Source: Pocillopora verrucosa
Taxonomy: Eukaryota > Cnidaria > Anthozoa > Scleractinia > Pocilloporidae
DNA length: 64,000 nucleotides
Direction: 5' to 3'
Assembly: GCF_036669915.1 (NCBI RefSeq)
Contig: NC_089321.1
Coordinates: 11,578,914-11,642,913 of the forward strand
A model generated the notes under the pieces. It was not told the DNA's origin. It did no database searches and saw nothing but the letters and a program-made list of their open reading frames with translations. Position 1 is the first letter of the stretch; every line of letters begins with the position of its first letter. This document shows positions 23,958 through 35,206 of this stretch, piece after piece. The position numbers and the translations under genes were made by a program.

Positions 23958-26900
23958 ATGGCTGTAGGACGGATATATTTAGCCGTATTCTTATTACTGA
24001 ATCATGGAAACTCTGCCGTTTTCAGTCAGGATATTGACGACGATTCTATTGCATTTGACACTTCCAGTCAACATGGGCTCAATGTAGAATCATTACAAGC
24101 TAATAATGACACGCAATTCGATAAGAGATATCTTCTTTATGATGTGAATCCTGGAGAAGGATTTAACCTCAGACGGGATGTGTACATGAGAGTGGCAAAT
24201 ATGATGAAGCTTCTGCGAGAAAAACAGAACTGGATCCTTGTCGTTCCGCCTTGGAGAAAACTTTACCACTGGCGATCGGTGATCGAACAAAATGCCCTTC
24301 CTTGGCGGACATTTTTCGACCTGGAAAGCTTGAATCGTTACGTGCCTGTCATTGAGTTTGAAGAATTCATGAGGGAAACCGGCGAAGAAGCCATAGATGA
24401 AATCCTCTATTTACAAGGTTACGCTGAAGGGTGGAAAGACGGACATTGGGAAGAAAAAATAGACGATAGAGATTGCATTGATAGACCTGTATACCACAAA
24501 GATGAAAGCGGGTATTACAGAGGTTACTTCTGGGGAATGGAAGACATATTCGCGCGTAAATTTAAATGTGTCTCTGTACAGGGCACTTCGGCAATTCTAG
24601 TGCCTACACTTCTGGAGAAAACCAAGTCAAAGTAAGAATGTCTTTAATTCGAATTCGCTATTTTGAATTACTTTCTGGGCTCCATTCTCTGTAGTGTTTC
24701 GTCACAATAACCTAAAAGTTCAATATTTATGTCGAATGGACGAGATCAAAGGCACTTGAAATCAATTCATTTACACGTGTACTTTTCTTTCATTGTTTTA
24801 GCTGGTATGTTGTGACGAGTTACAGACAATTCCCTTAACGGGTGGAAAGTACCTTACATCACAGAGGCTTTCAAACAAATTTTCCATTTGTAGACTGTGA
24901 AATATTACTGGGAAAATTGTCGTCAACATACTAACTAATCAGCTGAAGTTCTTTACAGTATAAATTGAATGCATTAAATTAATATCAGTACAAAAGTACA
25001 AACAAAACTCCATGGGGTTCTTTTCATCTCTGCGAAATTAAATTTTTATTACCTGAAAATGAGATAAACTTTTTCAACTCAAAATTCTCTCTTATTTTTT
25101 GAAAAACTTTTGTTCAAGAAGTGAAGTGAAGTGCTACAGACTTTGAATGGAAATTGTACATGTTTATGAGTGCACATTAAGGGTTTCATTGTTGCAATAT
25201 TCAATTTTCTTTGTTTCTTCACCAATGATGTGATTCCCAAGACTACTATGTATTGATCTGGAAACTTGGGGGCAAAATTATAGGAAAATGACCTTGTTTT
25301 GCTTTATTACCTTTAAGAGTCTCATTTGCAACACTGTCCAATTGATATATATGTTTTACCTATAATGTTGAAAAATTTGGGTTGGAGACCTGTGTGGGTC
25401 TTCTTGTTGTATTTTTAGGCAAGGCACTTTACTCTCTGAGTACCATTCTCCACACAGGAGAATAAATAGGTGGTTATAAAATTTCAGAGAAAATTGACAA
25501 AGTACTGGGTAAATCCTTAACAGACTAGCATCCCATACACACTCTTACATGATTGAGCTTAACCCTTAAACTCTCAGATGTGATTCATATGTAACTTCTC
25601 CCTATAATATCCATACATTGTCACGCATATAGGTAATGAGAATACTCAAATATATCAGGTAGAAGTTGTTCTCTTAATCTGACACCAAATTCTGATAACT
25701 AATTTATAAGGAAATGTGGAGCAGCTAGATGGGAGAATTAACCATCAGATCTTGGGATTTAAAGGGTTAAGCTTGAACCAACCCTCCAGGATAATGTATC
25801 CAGATATTCAAAATGAAAAATTGTCTATAAGGTGTTTTGAACCATTTTAACATTTTCACCAAAAAAAAGTAAACAGAGTTCACGACTTGTCATTAATGTG
25901 TCCTTTTTTAATTATTTCACTGCATTACAGATCAGTGTTTGTAGAGAGATTTGAGGAAGTATTGCACATCATTTATGGACAAAAGGATTATTGGGAGGTA
26001 CTGTAACTTAGTTTTTCTGTATTTTCTTTCGTTGTTTCAGGTCTGTGTTTATTGACAGATTTGAAAAGGTTATGCACATTCGTTATGGTCAGGTGGAATT
26101 TTATAAGGTAATCTGAATTTTCTTATAGTTTTTGCGAAGGGATCTTGTCCTATCCAGTAGTTACTCTCGATTTCTGATTGGTTGCTCCCCCTTCTTGCTG
26201 TTATACATTTCCTTATAAACTAGTTCAGAGAGTTTCATTTTTAACCCCTTGGCCCCTGAGAGTAATAAGCATCTAATTTCTCCCTACAATATCATCCCTG
26301 AATCACACATGAAAGACAAGAGAATAAAGGAAATGATCAGCAACTGAAGAGACTCTTGATTGGGAAGTGAATTCTCCTTGTCAGCACCTTAGGAAATGTA
26401 TAGTGAAAAGTATGGAGAATCTATATGCTGATGTTAAGGTGAAAAGGGTTAATGGTTTAAAGCATTGTTGATTGATAAACAGAATTTAAGTCTTTTTTTC
26501 ATTTAGTTAGGAAGGGTTAATTTTGTTTCAGGCAAGGAGGAGCCTGGTTTTTGCCAAACACTTAAGAGATGAAGGAGACAAGTTTCGTAGAGAATTCTTA
26601 AAATCTGACGATGAGAGGGATGCTACAGTCATGGATCCAGACTGGACCAAGAATCAGAAAAAAGAAGGTTCTGCTAAAGGAGGCCCATATTTAGCAGTTC
26701 ACTTGAGAAGAGCTGATTTTCTCTATGCTCACCCTGATGGCGTTCCATCTCTTGACAATGCTGTCAAGCAGATCAAGGATATTCTTGAAAAGGAGAAGCT
26801 TGATATGGTATTCCTTGCGACAGATGCTGATAAAGAAGGTGAGGTACATGCAACTAGTTGAAAGTAAGCCCTTGAGTTTGGAACATTAGGATATTTGTTT

Positions 26901-27888
26901 AGAAAAAGCCTGCAAAAAATTCCTTCATTTTTCTCTTACAAATGTTTCTGAACTCTGTTAAAAGAAGATGGAAGATGATAATAATGTTGGTGACATACCA
27001 TGGTCTTCAGAGGTAATGGGTTGGAAATGTTCGGCAGAAAATTTTTGAAGTTTGTTTAAAAGAATTTTCAAACTTTACACAGCAATGAAATCATCATCAG
27101 GCTGTGTAAATTGATGCACTGCCTTGAGTCCAGGGGGGGATGCAGAGGTGTGATGACCAGTGTGCTGGAATCAGGGCTGATAGGTCTGGCTGGGCTGAGA
27201 CGTCCAGCTCAAGACCTGACCACACCAACGTGTTGTGTTCTTGAGTAAAACACTTTGCTCTCACAGGCTAGAAGTGCCTCTCACCACCCAGGAGTATAAA
27301 CAGGTACTGGCAAATTATCAGAAAGCCTAATGAAATTCTGGCAAGGAAGCTTGCAATGGACTGGCATCCCACCCAGGGAGGAGTAGTGATACTCCTAGTC
27401 ACTTCATGCTGAGGAGACTGGGATGAGCTCTGGCTGAGTTGGCCTCTTGGTGCAATAATAGATTTTGCTTTTGCCTTAAGAGTCCACAGAAAATGTCAAT
27501 AAGAGTTTAGAAAAGGTTTTGGATTTTTTTTTATTAACAGTGTACTTGATTTCCCTGTGAAAAATACATGAATTATAACATTAGCCCTGGTAAAATGTTT
27601 TGTCTTTCAGAGGTGACATATTTGAAGAGTAAACTACCCCTGGTGAAATATGACCCACCGAAGGAAATTCTACATAATTATGGTGATGGCGGAGTTGCCA
27701 TAATAGACCAGTGGATTTGTGCACATGCTCAATACTTTGTAGGGACATGTGAATCAACATTTTCATTTCGTATTCATGAAGAAAGGGATATATTAGGTTT
27801 CCATGGTGACAAGACCTTTAATTGTCTCTGTGGAGATAAGAAGCTTGGAAAATGTGAACAACCATCAAAATGGAGAGTAGTATACTAA
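23958..27888 (+). CDS. POFUT2: GDP-fucose protein O-fucosyltransferase 2
   Basis: Exons 23958-24631, then either 25931-25997 or 26041-26107, then 26532-26838 and 27611-27888; either choice gives 441 aa in frame. The enzyme adds O-fucose to Ser/Thr of thrombospondin type 1 repeats in the ER lumen. Matching features: signal peptide (MAVGRIYLAVFLLL), NPGEGFNLRRD near residue 63 (E67 aligns with the catalytic Glu), LVVPPW, YAEGWK, YYRG.FWG, HLRRADF (GDP-fucose binding), GGVAIIDQWICAHA, and TFSFRIHEER near the end. Length fits the family (human about 429 aa). The ATG at 23958 has a good context and gives the signal peptide. A poly(A) signal lies at 27958. The two 67-nt exons encode alternative 22-residue segments (KSVFVERFEEVLHI... 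and KSVFIDRFEKVMHI...). Confidence 0.96.
25385..25545 (+). repeat. SINE-like repeat fragment in POFUT2 intron 1
   Basis: Landmarks in order: a GTATTTTTAGGCAAGGCACTT block, CTCTGAGTACC, CACACAGGAG(A)ATAAATAGGT and GACTAGCATCCCATAC. The same order appears at 27165-27445 (CTTGAGTAAAACACTT, CCACCCAGGAGTATAAACAGG, GGACTGGCATCCCA). This fits a dispersed SINE-like family in corals; the ends are approximate. Confidence 0.5.
25559..25770. mobile_element. TTAA-flanked MITE copy in POFUT2 intron 1
   Basis: Bounded by TTAACCCTTAAACTCTCAGA and AAAGGGTTAA. The interior shares ACTTCTCCCTATAATATCC and GGGAGAATTAACCATCAGAT with the copies at 45374-45584 and 50093-50303. Confidence 0.8.
25931..25997 (+). other. 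POFUT2: POFUT2 alternative exon 2a
   Basis: 67-nt exon between TTACAG and GTACTG. It completes a Lys codon and encodes SVFVERFEEVLHIIYG plus QKDYWE. It resembles the human segment ending in GGKEYWD more closely than exon 2b does at the C-terminal side (DYWE). Confidence 0.85.
26041..26107 (+). other. POFUT2: POFUT2 alternative exon 2b
   Basis: 67-nt exon between GTTTCAG and GTAATC, same length and phases as exon 2a. It encodes SVFIDRFEKVMHIRYG plus QVEFYK. Only 43 nt separate it from exon 2a, and including both exons shifts the frame of exon 3, so exactly one can be used per mRNA. Confidence 0.85.
26241..26452. mobile_element. TTAA-flanked MITE copy in POFUT2 intron 2
   Basis: Bounded by TTAACCCCTTGGCCCCTGAG and GAAAAGGGTTAA. 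The interior belongs to the variant subfamily seen in opposite orientation at 3787-3998 (CAGCACCTTAGGAAATGTAT). Confidence 0.75.
27165..27445 (+). repeat. SINE-like repeat in POFUT2 intron 3
   Basis: Contains GTTGTGTTCTTGAGTAAAAC, CACCCAGGAGTATAAACAGG, TGGACTGGCATCCCACCCAG, GATACTCCTAGTCACTTCAT and GAGTTGGCCTCTTGGTGC in order. A related, shorter copy is at 25385-25545. Probably a dispersed SINE-like family. Confidence 0.55.
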
Positions 27889-28056
27889 AAATATGATGAA
27901 TGTACTTTAAAGCTTTTCTGCATTCAACTTTCAGTCAGTCATTAAAAGAAGATAACTAATAAATTATGGGATTGCTTTGGGAACAGGATGTGAAACATTT
28001 CTGCGAGACAAGATGGTAGTTAGAATTTTTAGATATTAGTGCCAGTAGACACTTAG

Positions 28057-28275
28057 TTAACCCTTAAACTCCTATGAGTGACCAAGACAGAATTTCTCCT
28101 TACAATATCAATACAATGTCAAGCAGACAAGCAATGAGAATAAAGAAAAATATCAATTAGTGGAATTGTTAATTGATGTAAGACCAAATTCTCTGAACTA
28201 AAATCAAGAGAATCACCGGTATATGTTAGACAGTTAGGAGAATACCTAGAAAGAACTTGGGAGTGAAAGAGTTAA
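28057..28275. mobile_element. TTAA-flanked MITE copy, common subfamily
   Basis: Bounded by TTAACCCTTAAACTCC and GGGAGTGAAAGAGTTAA. The interior GAGTGACCAAGACAGAATTT, CTCCTTACAATATCAATACA and ATGAGAATAAAGAAAAATAT is typical of the common subfamily. Confidence 0.8.
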
Positions 28276-31200
28276 CTCTTCATTTCCAGGAGCGACCAAA
28301 AAGGAACTTCTCTTTGTAGTATGGATTTTTTTTCAAGGAGAAAGGTGATGAGAAGGAATAGAAAAAGAGAACTTGAGTAGAGACAATTTTGCAACACATA
28401 TGGAAACCAGAAGAAGCATAAAACTAGTTCTGGTGCACTTTGACACCAAGGTATTTATGGCAAGGTCTTGTTTTAGCATTTTGAACCAAACTTTGCTGAC
28501 CTAAATGGTGCAGTGAGCATCAGGAATGAGAACTTAAAACTTCCAGTTGCCATTTGCGTCTTAGAAACGTTTGTACTTAAGCTCCCTTATATCAGCAAAG
28601 GAATACTGTTTGATGTAATACCAAATTCTTAGAGCTACAATTGTAAGAGGTGTTTGGTGGACAGAGGGGAGAATTGATCTTTAGATCAAATTGGGCATGT
28701 GGGTGTAAGAACATGATTGGTGCATTTGCCCTCTGCACTAAGATGATGAGGATCTCAGAATAAAATTTTACTTGTTTTCGCTCACAAGAGTGCCCACAGT
28801 CTATCATTTCCTGCTTAGCATATAGAGATAGTGAAAAAAAATCTAACTGGAGATAATAGATTTATGCGGCATGATTTCATATGAGGCTGACTTCTTCTCA
28901 CTCAAAGGATGAGGCCAGAAAAGACAGATTTCTTATTCTCTAGATTGTATGTAATGAGCTATAGGATGATGAATGTTACTCACTCTAAAATCTTAAAATA
29001 AGGATTCTTGTTTCCTGAAAGCCTGCTCGATCAAGGATAGGGTTTGGTTGAAGCTGCTGGAGATTCAAAACAAAATCAATTTTGTATGGTGTTGATTTTT
29101 TTGTTGCCTTACCTTCTTTTACATTAATGCTGACCAACATTTCCCGTCAGTCTTCTATGAGTGACCCATTTCACTGTTGCCAAGCTTAACCTTTTATTAT
29201 AAAAAATAAACTTTCCACTGTAAAATCCATATATTTATTTTCATTCTGGATCTAAGAATTTGGGGTGACATCCTGTAGCTGATTTTATCTTTCTTCTCAT
29301 CACTTTTATGCTTGAAAATATAAGGATAATGTAAGGAGATATTCATATTCGGTCACTTCCCCAATTGAAAGGGTTATCATCAGGAACAATCAGTGATAAT
29401 TGTTGCAATGTTCTGGGCTAATTTCTAGCTTGAACTGATGAACCTGCATTGACACCAGAGCTAAGGGATTGACACCTTAAATCAATCTGTTATTTAAAGG
29501 ACATGAAAGTAGAAGATAACTGTCAAACAACTGATTGCAGTATCATCAGACAATTTCCTTGCCTAATAACTGCCATTAACAGTTTTGCCTAGCCTAAGTA
29601 TTAATCCCTATTGATAGTTTGCTGCATTCTGTGCCATTTCAATAATTAGTGGGCTTTGCCTTAATGTAATAATGTATCTGCCGATAGATGCATACGTGAC
29701 CATGGTATCAGAGATTTTTTGCTCCTTTTGGACAAAATGTCAGATCCCATGTTTTTGTCCATCTTTTATTCCCATAAATTTCCAAAAGTAGTGAGAACAG
29801 TCAGCAGTGCACTTACATATACTTTCTGTTTCTTTTGTTTAGACATATTTCAACATCATTTGTGATCAGTTTTCTTATCTATTGATTTATTCATACAGCA
29901 ACATGGAAGCTGTGTTTAATTCATATATTGATGAATAGAAGTGCAGATAAGTTCCATCTCAATTTTTAGGCTCAAATTATATGATATCTAATCAGACACA
30001 GCTGCTATAAAAAAGTTTGATGCTCAAGTGATAGTGTTTGTAACCAGTCAGAGGTCAGGGTAAATGTTTGCCAAAAAGGGTTTGTATATTCTCTTTAGGT
30101 TTTTAGGCATTATCAGCAAGAGTAAGAAACAGTGCTCTTTTATCACATGACTAGGAGAAGATTTGACCTAGGCTGCCAGATGCTGGGAAGTGGGAACAGG
30201 GCTATTGTTTGACTTTTCTTCTTGTTAATTTTAGTGTGCCAAACATTTAATCTGAGTGACACACCTAGGGGAGGTTTGGCTGGAGTTGTATGCATATCCT
30301 GTGTAGGATCGATGTCATCCAGCCTTATCTAGTGTAATAGGGAAATATTTACTAGCAGATATATATAAATGTTAATATTGAAAATATAAGTCTATACACT
30401 GTTTGAAAGCTCATACCGTGATTGCCAGCTCATACCTTCATACCTGCTCAAGCCAAATAAGGTAGTGATCATAGGAAGGAGGGTCAGGCCACTACTTAGG
30501 TCATGTTTTGGATTTTGGTCTAGAAAGAGGAGGCCTGGATTCCTTTGTAGATCAGTGCTTGAGATAACAACCTAAGCTGAATTATCTGCCAAGATTGAAG
30601 TTCTTGGAAACTTGTAATGGTTCTTCCCATGCAGATATTGCAAGGTATAAATGTTTGTAAGGAGGTAAGAGGTTTCAAAAATGAGATATTGTAGCCCTTC
30701 TTTACTAAGCCAAAATGAGTGTGTGCTTCCAAACAGGGTGTGTCTTTTGCGCTTTTGAGTCTTTATGCCTTTTACAGCTTTATACCAGTACATCTTCATA
30801 CTGTTCTCTATACATTTCCTGACCTGCTGACAAGGAGAATTTTTTTAATAATAAAGAACTTCTTTAGTTGATCATTTCCTTTATTCTTGTGACCTTAATA
30901 TGTAATTCAGAAATTAGATGCTTAGTCAGTCTAAGAAGTCATAGATCAAGCCTTGTGAACAGGTTGTACCGTCTTTTAAGAGGGGAGTTTAGTGTGACCT
31001 CAATAATGTGGGCACTAGTAGATAAGGTGGTCACTCACTAACATTGTGTCAAATTGAGCAAGACACAGACAAGGTCAATGTGCCACAATCTCTATGGATC
31101 GTGTCTTGATGACTGGAAAGTGAAATAAACTGATCTTTACGCAACACAGGGTCAGAGTGCTAACAGCTTTGCAGCACCCACCCCCCTTTCCCCAATACCC

Positions 31201-32954
31201 TTGTTCCCCTTCCCCTGGGGGCTTGGACTACAAAATTCTCTATGGGAAGAGTATGAATATTTCCAAGAACAACTCAATTTGCCTGAAACCAATTGATCTC
31301 TTTATCAAGACAAAATCAAAGTGGTAGCAGCACAAAATGGACAGGTGGATGAGCTGCTGATCATGGTAAGACTTCTAGATGAATTTGTAGACAAAATTAT
31401 TTCAATAATCATTGCTGTATGTATTTTAATTGCTTTAAATTTTATGTTTTTTAATATTTTTTAATAAGAGAAATCTGTGGTATGTATACCTCTCAAAGAC
31501 CACACTACTAGTTGTCAATGATTTTTTTTTTGTATCTTATTCTGCACAGAACAGTTTTCAGATGTAGAAATTGACAAGTCATTTTCATTTAACCAAAATT
31601 TGAATAATCCCGTTTTGCCATTTCCATCCCGTCCCGAGGATCTTTGTAGGATAACCCCATATAAGGAATTGCTAACAGAGGCTAGGCTACTGAGCTACAA
31701 GGCCTCTTAAGATATTTTTTGCCATGATTGTGATGGGGAAGGCCCTCTCGTGCGCTCACTGAAAGAAATTATTTCTGTTTGGTTTGGAAAATGCCAAGTT
31801 TTCGAAAATTTGGCAAAAAGTACTTAGTGACTAGCTTTGGTGAACAAAAACGTTGGAACATCGAGCAAATGGAGGAATTTTATGGTGTTTACGAACGCGC
31901 ACGTCTAGGCCCAAGGACTGGGAACAAGACAAAACAGGTCTTGAAGAAACACGGAATCTTTTTTTCTTTAAAGGTATGATTCCCTTTAAGGCTAAATTTT
32001 CTTCATTAAGCAAGAATTAATGTCATTCTTAAGGTATTTGATATGAAAAAACTCCGCGCATCCCGTTATGCAGAAACAAACCCTGAAAAGTCACAACATC
32101 CCGAACTTGATTCATAGTTTCGCTTGCGCTGATTAAGAGATTATTAGCTATTGTAACTGATAATTCTGGAGAGGGACTCAATTCACATGTTGACGGTAGA
32201 ATCATCCATTTTTATTGTCGATTTTAGAGGGAAAATATTTCACTCTTAAAAGATATCCCGCAAAGGGCAGAGGCGATTTTTTTTTACTTTTATTTTGCCT
32301 CTGCGATCGACAACTTTTCAAAAGCAGGTTGTTACGTGGTAATGATAATGCGTGACAAATTGGTTTACCGGGGTGGGGTAGGGAGAACGTTTGTCGCTAC
32401 TCGTATGAGTAACGCAAGTTTCGTAATGCTTGAATGTTCTTGCTTTTTTCTTTTTTGTTTGTTTATCTACGATTCTTTAAGAAAGAGAGCTTTTAGGGTT
32501 TCAAATGTTTGCCTCTTTAGATCTGATTAACTTGATCAAGAACCTCTTTTTGATTACCCTGTGTGAGTTTGAAACTAATCAAAGATTTAACTAGGGTTCA
32601 TTTGTCTCAGGATAGAGTCACTTTTGATGTTGGTTGCAACATTTTGACTGCAGTATCCTGAAGACTGCTAGCAGTATTGCTGTCGAAACATCGCAATTAA
32701 CACTTAAAGGGTTAAAGTGACTCTATTGTGAAACAAACAATCAATTTTCATCTCCCATCTTACACCACGATGAACAATAAACACATATTTTATTGCAAAG
32801 ATTTCATTGTAGGCACTGTTTTTGTCCAGAGTGATGGACAAATAAAATATTTTTTGGGTGTGAGGCTGCAAGAAATAATGGAACTGTAATAAGGGAATCT
32901 GAAATCAAATTACTTTGTGACCTGTTTTATCAAGTTATACTGAGAAATAGCAAA

Positions 32955-33161
32955 TGCTCTAACTCCCATGAGTGACTAGGACAGAATTTTTCCTGTCAAT
33001 ATCAGTACAATATCAACCAGAAAAGTGATGAGAATAAAGAAAACTATCAATTTGGGGATAATTAGTTGATCCAATGCTAAATTCTCTGAACCAATATTGT
33101 AAGAATTGTATGGTTGATAGTAAGGAGAATTACTAATTGGATCTGGGTGCTAAAGGGTTAA
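32955..33161. mobile_element. MITE copy, common subfamily, degraded left end
   Basis: Left end reads GCTCTAACTCCCATGAGTGA without an intact TTAACCC; the right end is GCTAAAGGGTTAA. The interior matches 28057-28275 and 46291-46508 (ATGAGAATAAAGAAAACTAT, TTAGTTGATCC). Confidence 0.75.
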
Positions 33162-34767
33162 AGTAATTAAGAAAGACACAAAACATTGAAAAATTATTTG
33201 AAAATACAAAAACTATTGTAATCACAATTTTTTTTTAAATACAGTTTTTTAGGAACAGTTCTCTCCATAGAGGGCCTGAAATAAATGGATACTGTGAAAG
33301 CTGTAGAAATGACAAAATTTTGAAAGGTTGAGTTTGAATGATTAATTGGTAATTCAAGTGAGGCCCTCTTCAAGACTTCTTAAGGATATGTAGATGAGTT
33401 TCAAGGAATATCCTAAAAAAAATCTTAATGTTTATTTTGTGAGTTTTGTGTCTGCTCTCGATCCTGGACACACGATTGTAGAGAAGTTTGTGCCAATTGT
33501 TGCTGAAATTAAGGGTCTAAAATAACGACTCTCCATAGGAAAGTTTGTAAATCACCTGTTTTCGAGACGGATAATGAGTTTGGTGATCTTTCACCTTTTC
33601 AGGAAGTTTACAGTTATGTTTTGTCCAAAATATTTTTATTTACCTAAGGAAATATTTGTTGATGCACTGCAGCCTCTTTTGGTAGACATGCACATATTCT
33701 GCTTTTGATATCAAAATTTCTTACAATTAAAAGGCAGCGAGTTGATTAATTTCGGAAAACAAATTACATTTCTTTATTTTGCCACATAGGATGCACACAG
33801 TAGACAAGCTGTTCCTTCTATATTGGTGATTAAAAGCATTCAAGCAAAGTGGACAGATTTTTTACAGGGTCTTTTAATTGATAGCAAAATATGTATTTAT
33901 CTACGATTCCTCTTTATGATACTATTCACTGATGAAAACAAAGAAGGATATGTGGTTAACAACTGAGAAGCTGGGAAAAATTACTCCTTGCTGGGATACT
34001 TCCGGTACAAGAGCTCAAATATGCAAATCAAGGGAAAAAATCTTATGTTTCGTTCAAAAATTATATCTCTTTCTTGAGTTCAAATTCGGCTTTTGTGATA
34101 ATTATAATCACGAAAATACTAGTTCGTAAACAAACAAGCAACACTAATGAATTGACTGCGAATTGCGTCAATAAACTGCCGTAACGAAACTGGATATTCG
34201 CTGTTTCATCGATCGATCGGCGGATAACGAGTGGTTTTAGGACGTTACATCAGCTGAAAAGGCGTTAAGTAATGGGGAATACTTGTTCTTTAGATATCTC
34301 TACGTAGAATTTCATTTCAGCGAATTGGGGATGAAAAGATCGCTCCTGTTCTCCGCCATTTCGATGTTCTGGAATCGTTTAACCCCACGACATGAAAATT
34401 CTCCCATCTTACCCCTTAAATCTTTTCTTAAGGTTTATAAAGTAATTCTTGATTTTTAGTTACAATAATCTCTCTCGGTTTCCTTTTGTTATAGATACCA
34501 CAGAGAGGAAAGGTTTCGCGCTGAACGCGATGTCTCTCGCGATGGAGGTGTGTTCAAAACACGCACAGGAAATCCTACACTTCGATTTTTCCTGATGAAA
34601 TAATGAATTCTCCTTCCTTCCCTTTGTCTAACGATGGCGCTGTTTGTTTTCTCCACCAATCACGAAATTTGAGTCATAGGGTGGTCTAAGTATTGTTACA
34701 ATTGCCTAGAGCATGTGATATTTGCACGAGGGTTTTGCTGATACAAGAAGCTTGGAGTGGATTCTTG

Positions 34768-34783
34768 CGCCGCCATTTTGGTT
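34768..34783 (-). promoter_or_regulatory. YY1-type motif upstream of KANSL1
   Basis: On the reverse strand the sequence reads CCAAAATGGCGGCG, a strong match to the AAnATGGCGGC consensus of YY1. It is common in metazoan housekeeping promoters near transcription starts. It lies about 430 bp upstream of the KANSL1 ATG. Function is inferred from motif and position only. Confidence 0.4.
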
Positions 34784-35206
34784 AGCGGGAAAGGAATTTT
34801 CATTCGCTTCTGGGGTCGCCTATTTGGTTTTAAAACTGACTGCAATATCATTCCGAAGGATTAAAACACCTCCATCTTTTCTTACTGAGGTTTTGGTGTG
34901 GTTTCGACGAAGATTCTGCAAGGAAAATCAACGACGAAAATTTGGCGTTTTTTGCATATATCAACGTTGGTGTGTTCTTTTGCGAGATTAGAACACGCAC
35001 CACCAAGACGTGGCGGTCACGTGCTCATCGCGCTTAAAAACGTTTTCTCTACTACCCTTGAATGAACTTTAAAAAGTTTGAATTTTGGTTGAATTTCGTC
35101 ATACATTTTATTTTTTTGCTCTATTTCCCTGTTGTAAGCAGCCGCGAAAATGCTTTCAACGGGGCCTCGTTGCCATCGGCAGTCATTGTGAAGTGAAGTA
35201 TGGTAG

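Larger units (their letters stand above)
27889..35206. other. Long spacer between POFUT2 and KANSL1
   Basis: About 7.3 kb without a convincing exon. It holds one full MITE copy (28057-28275), one with a degraded left end (32955-33161), and MITE fragments near 28282-28330, 28600-28700, 29150-29390 and 30750-30960. The right end (34300-35200) is richer in CpG and is probably the KANSL1 promoter region. It includes a YY1-type CCGCCATTTTGG at about 34770-34781. Confidence 0.5.

Noticed and set aside
25998-26040. The 43-nt stretch between the POFUT2 exon copies as an ordinary intron
   Set aside because: Too short for usual metazoan splicing, and joining both exons would shift the frame of exon 3.
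31779-31979. Forward 66-aa open frame with basic composition
   Set aside because: No homology that I recognise, no splice partners, and isolated in a repeat-rich spacer.
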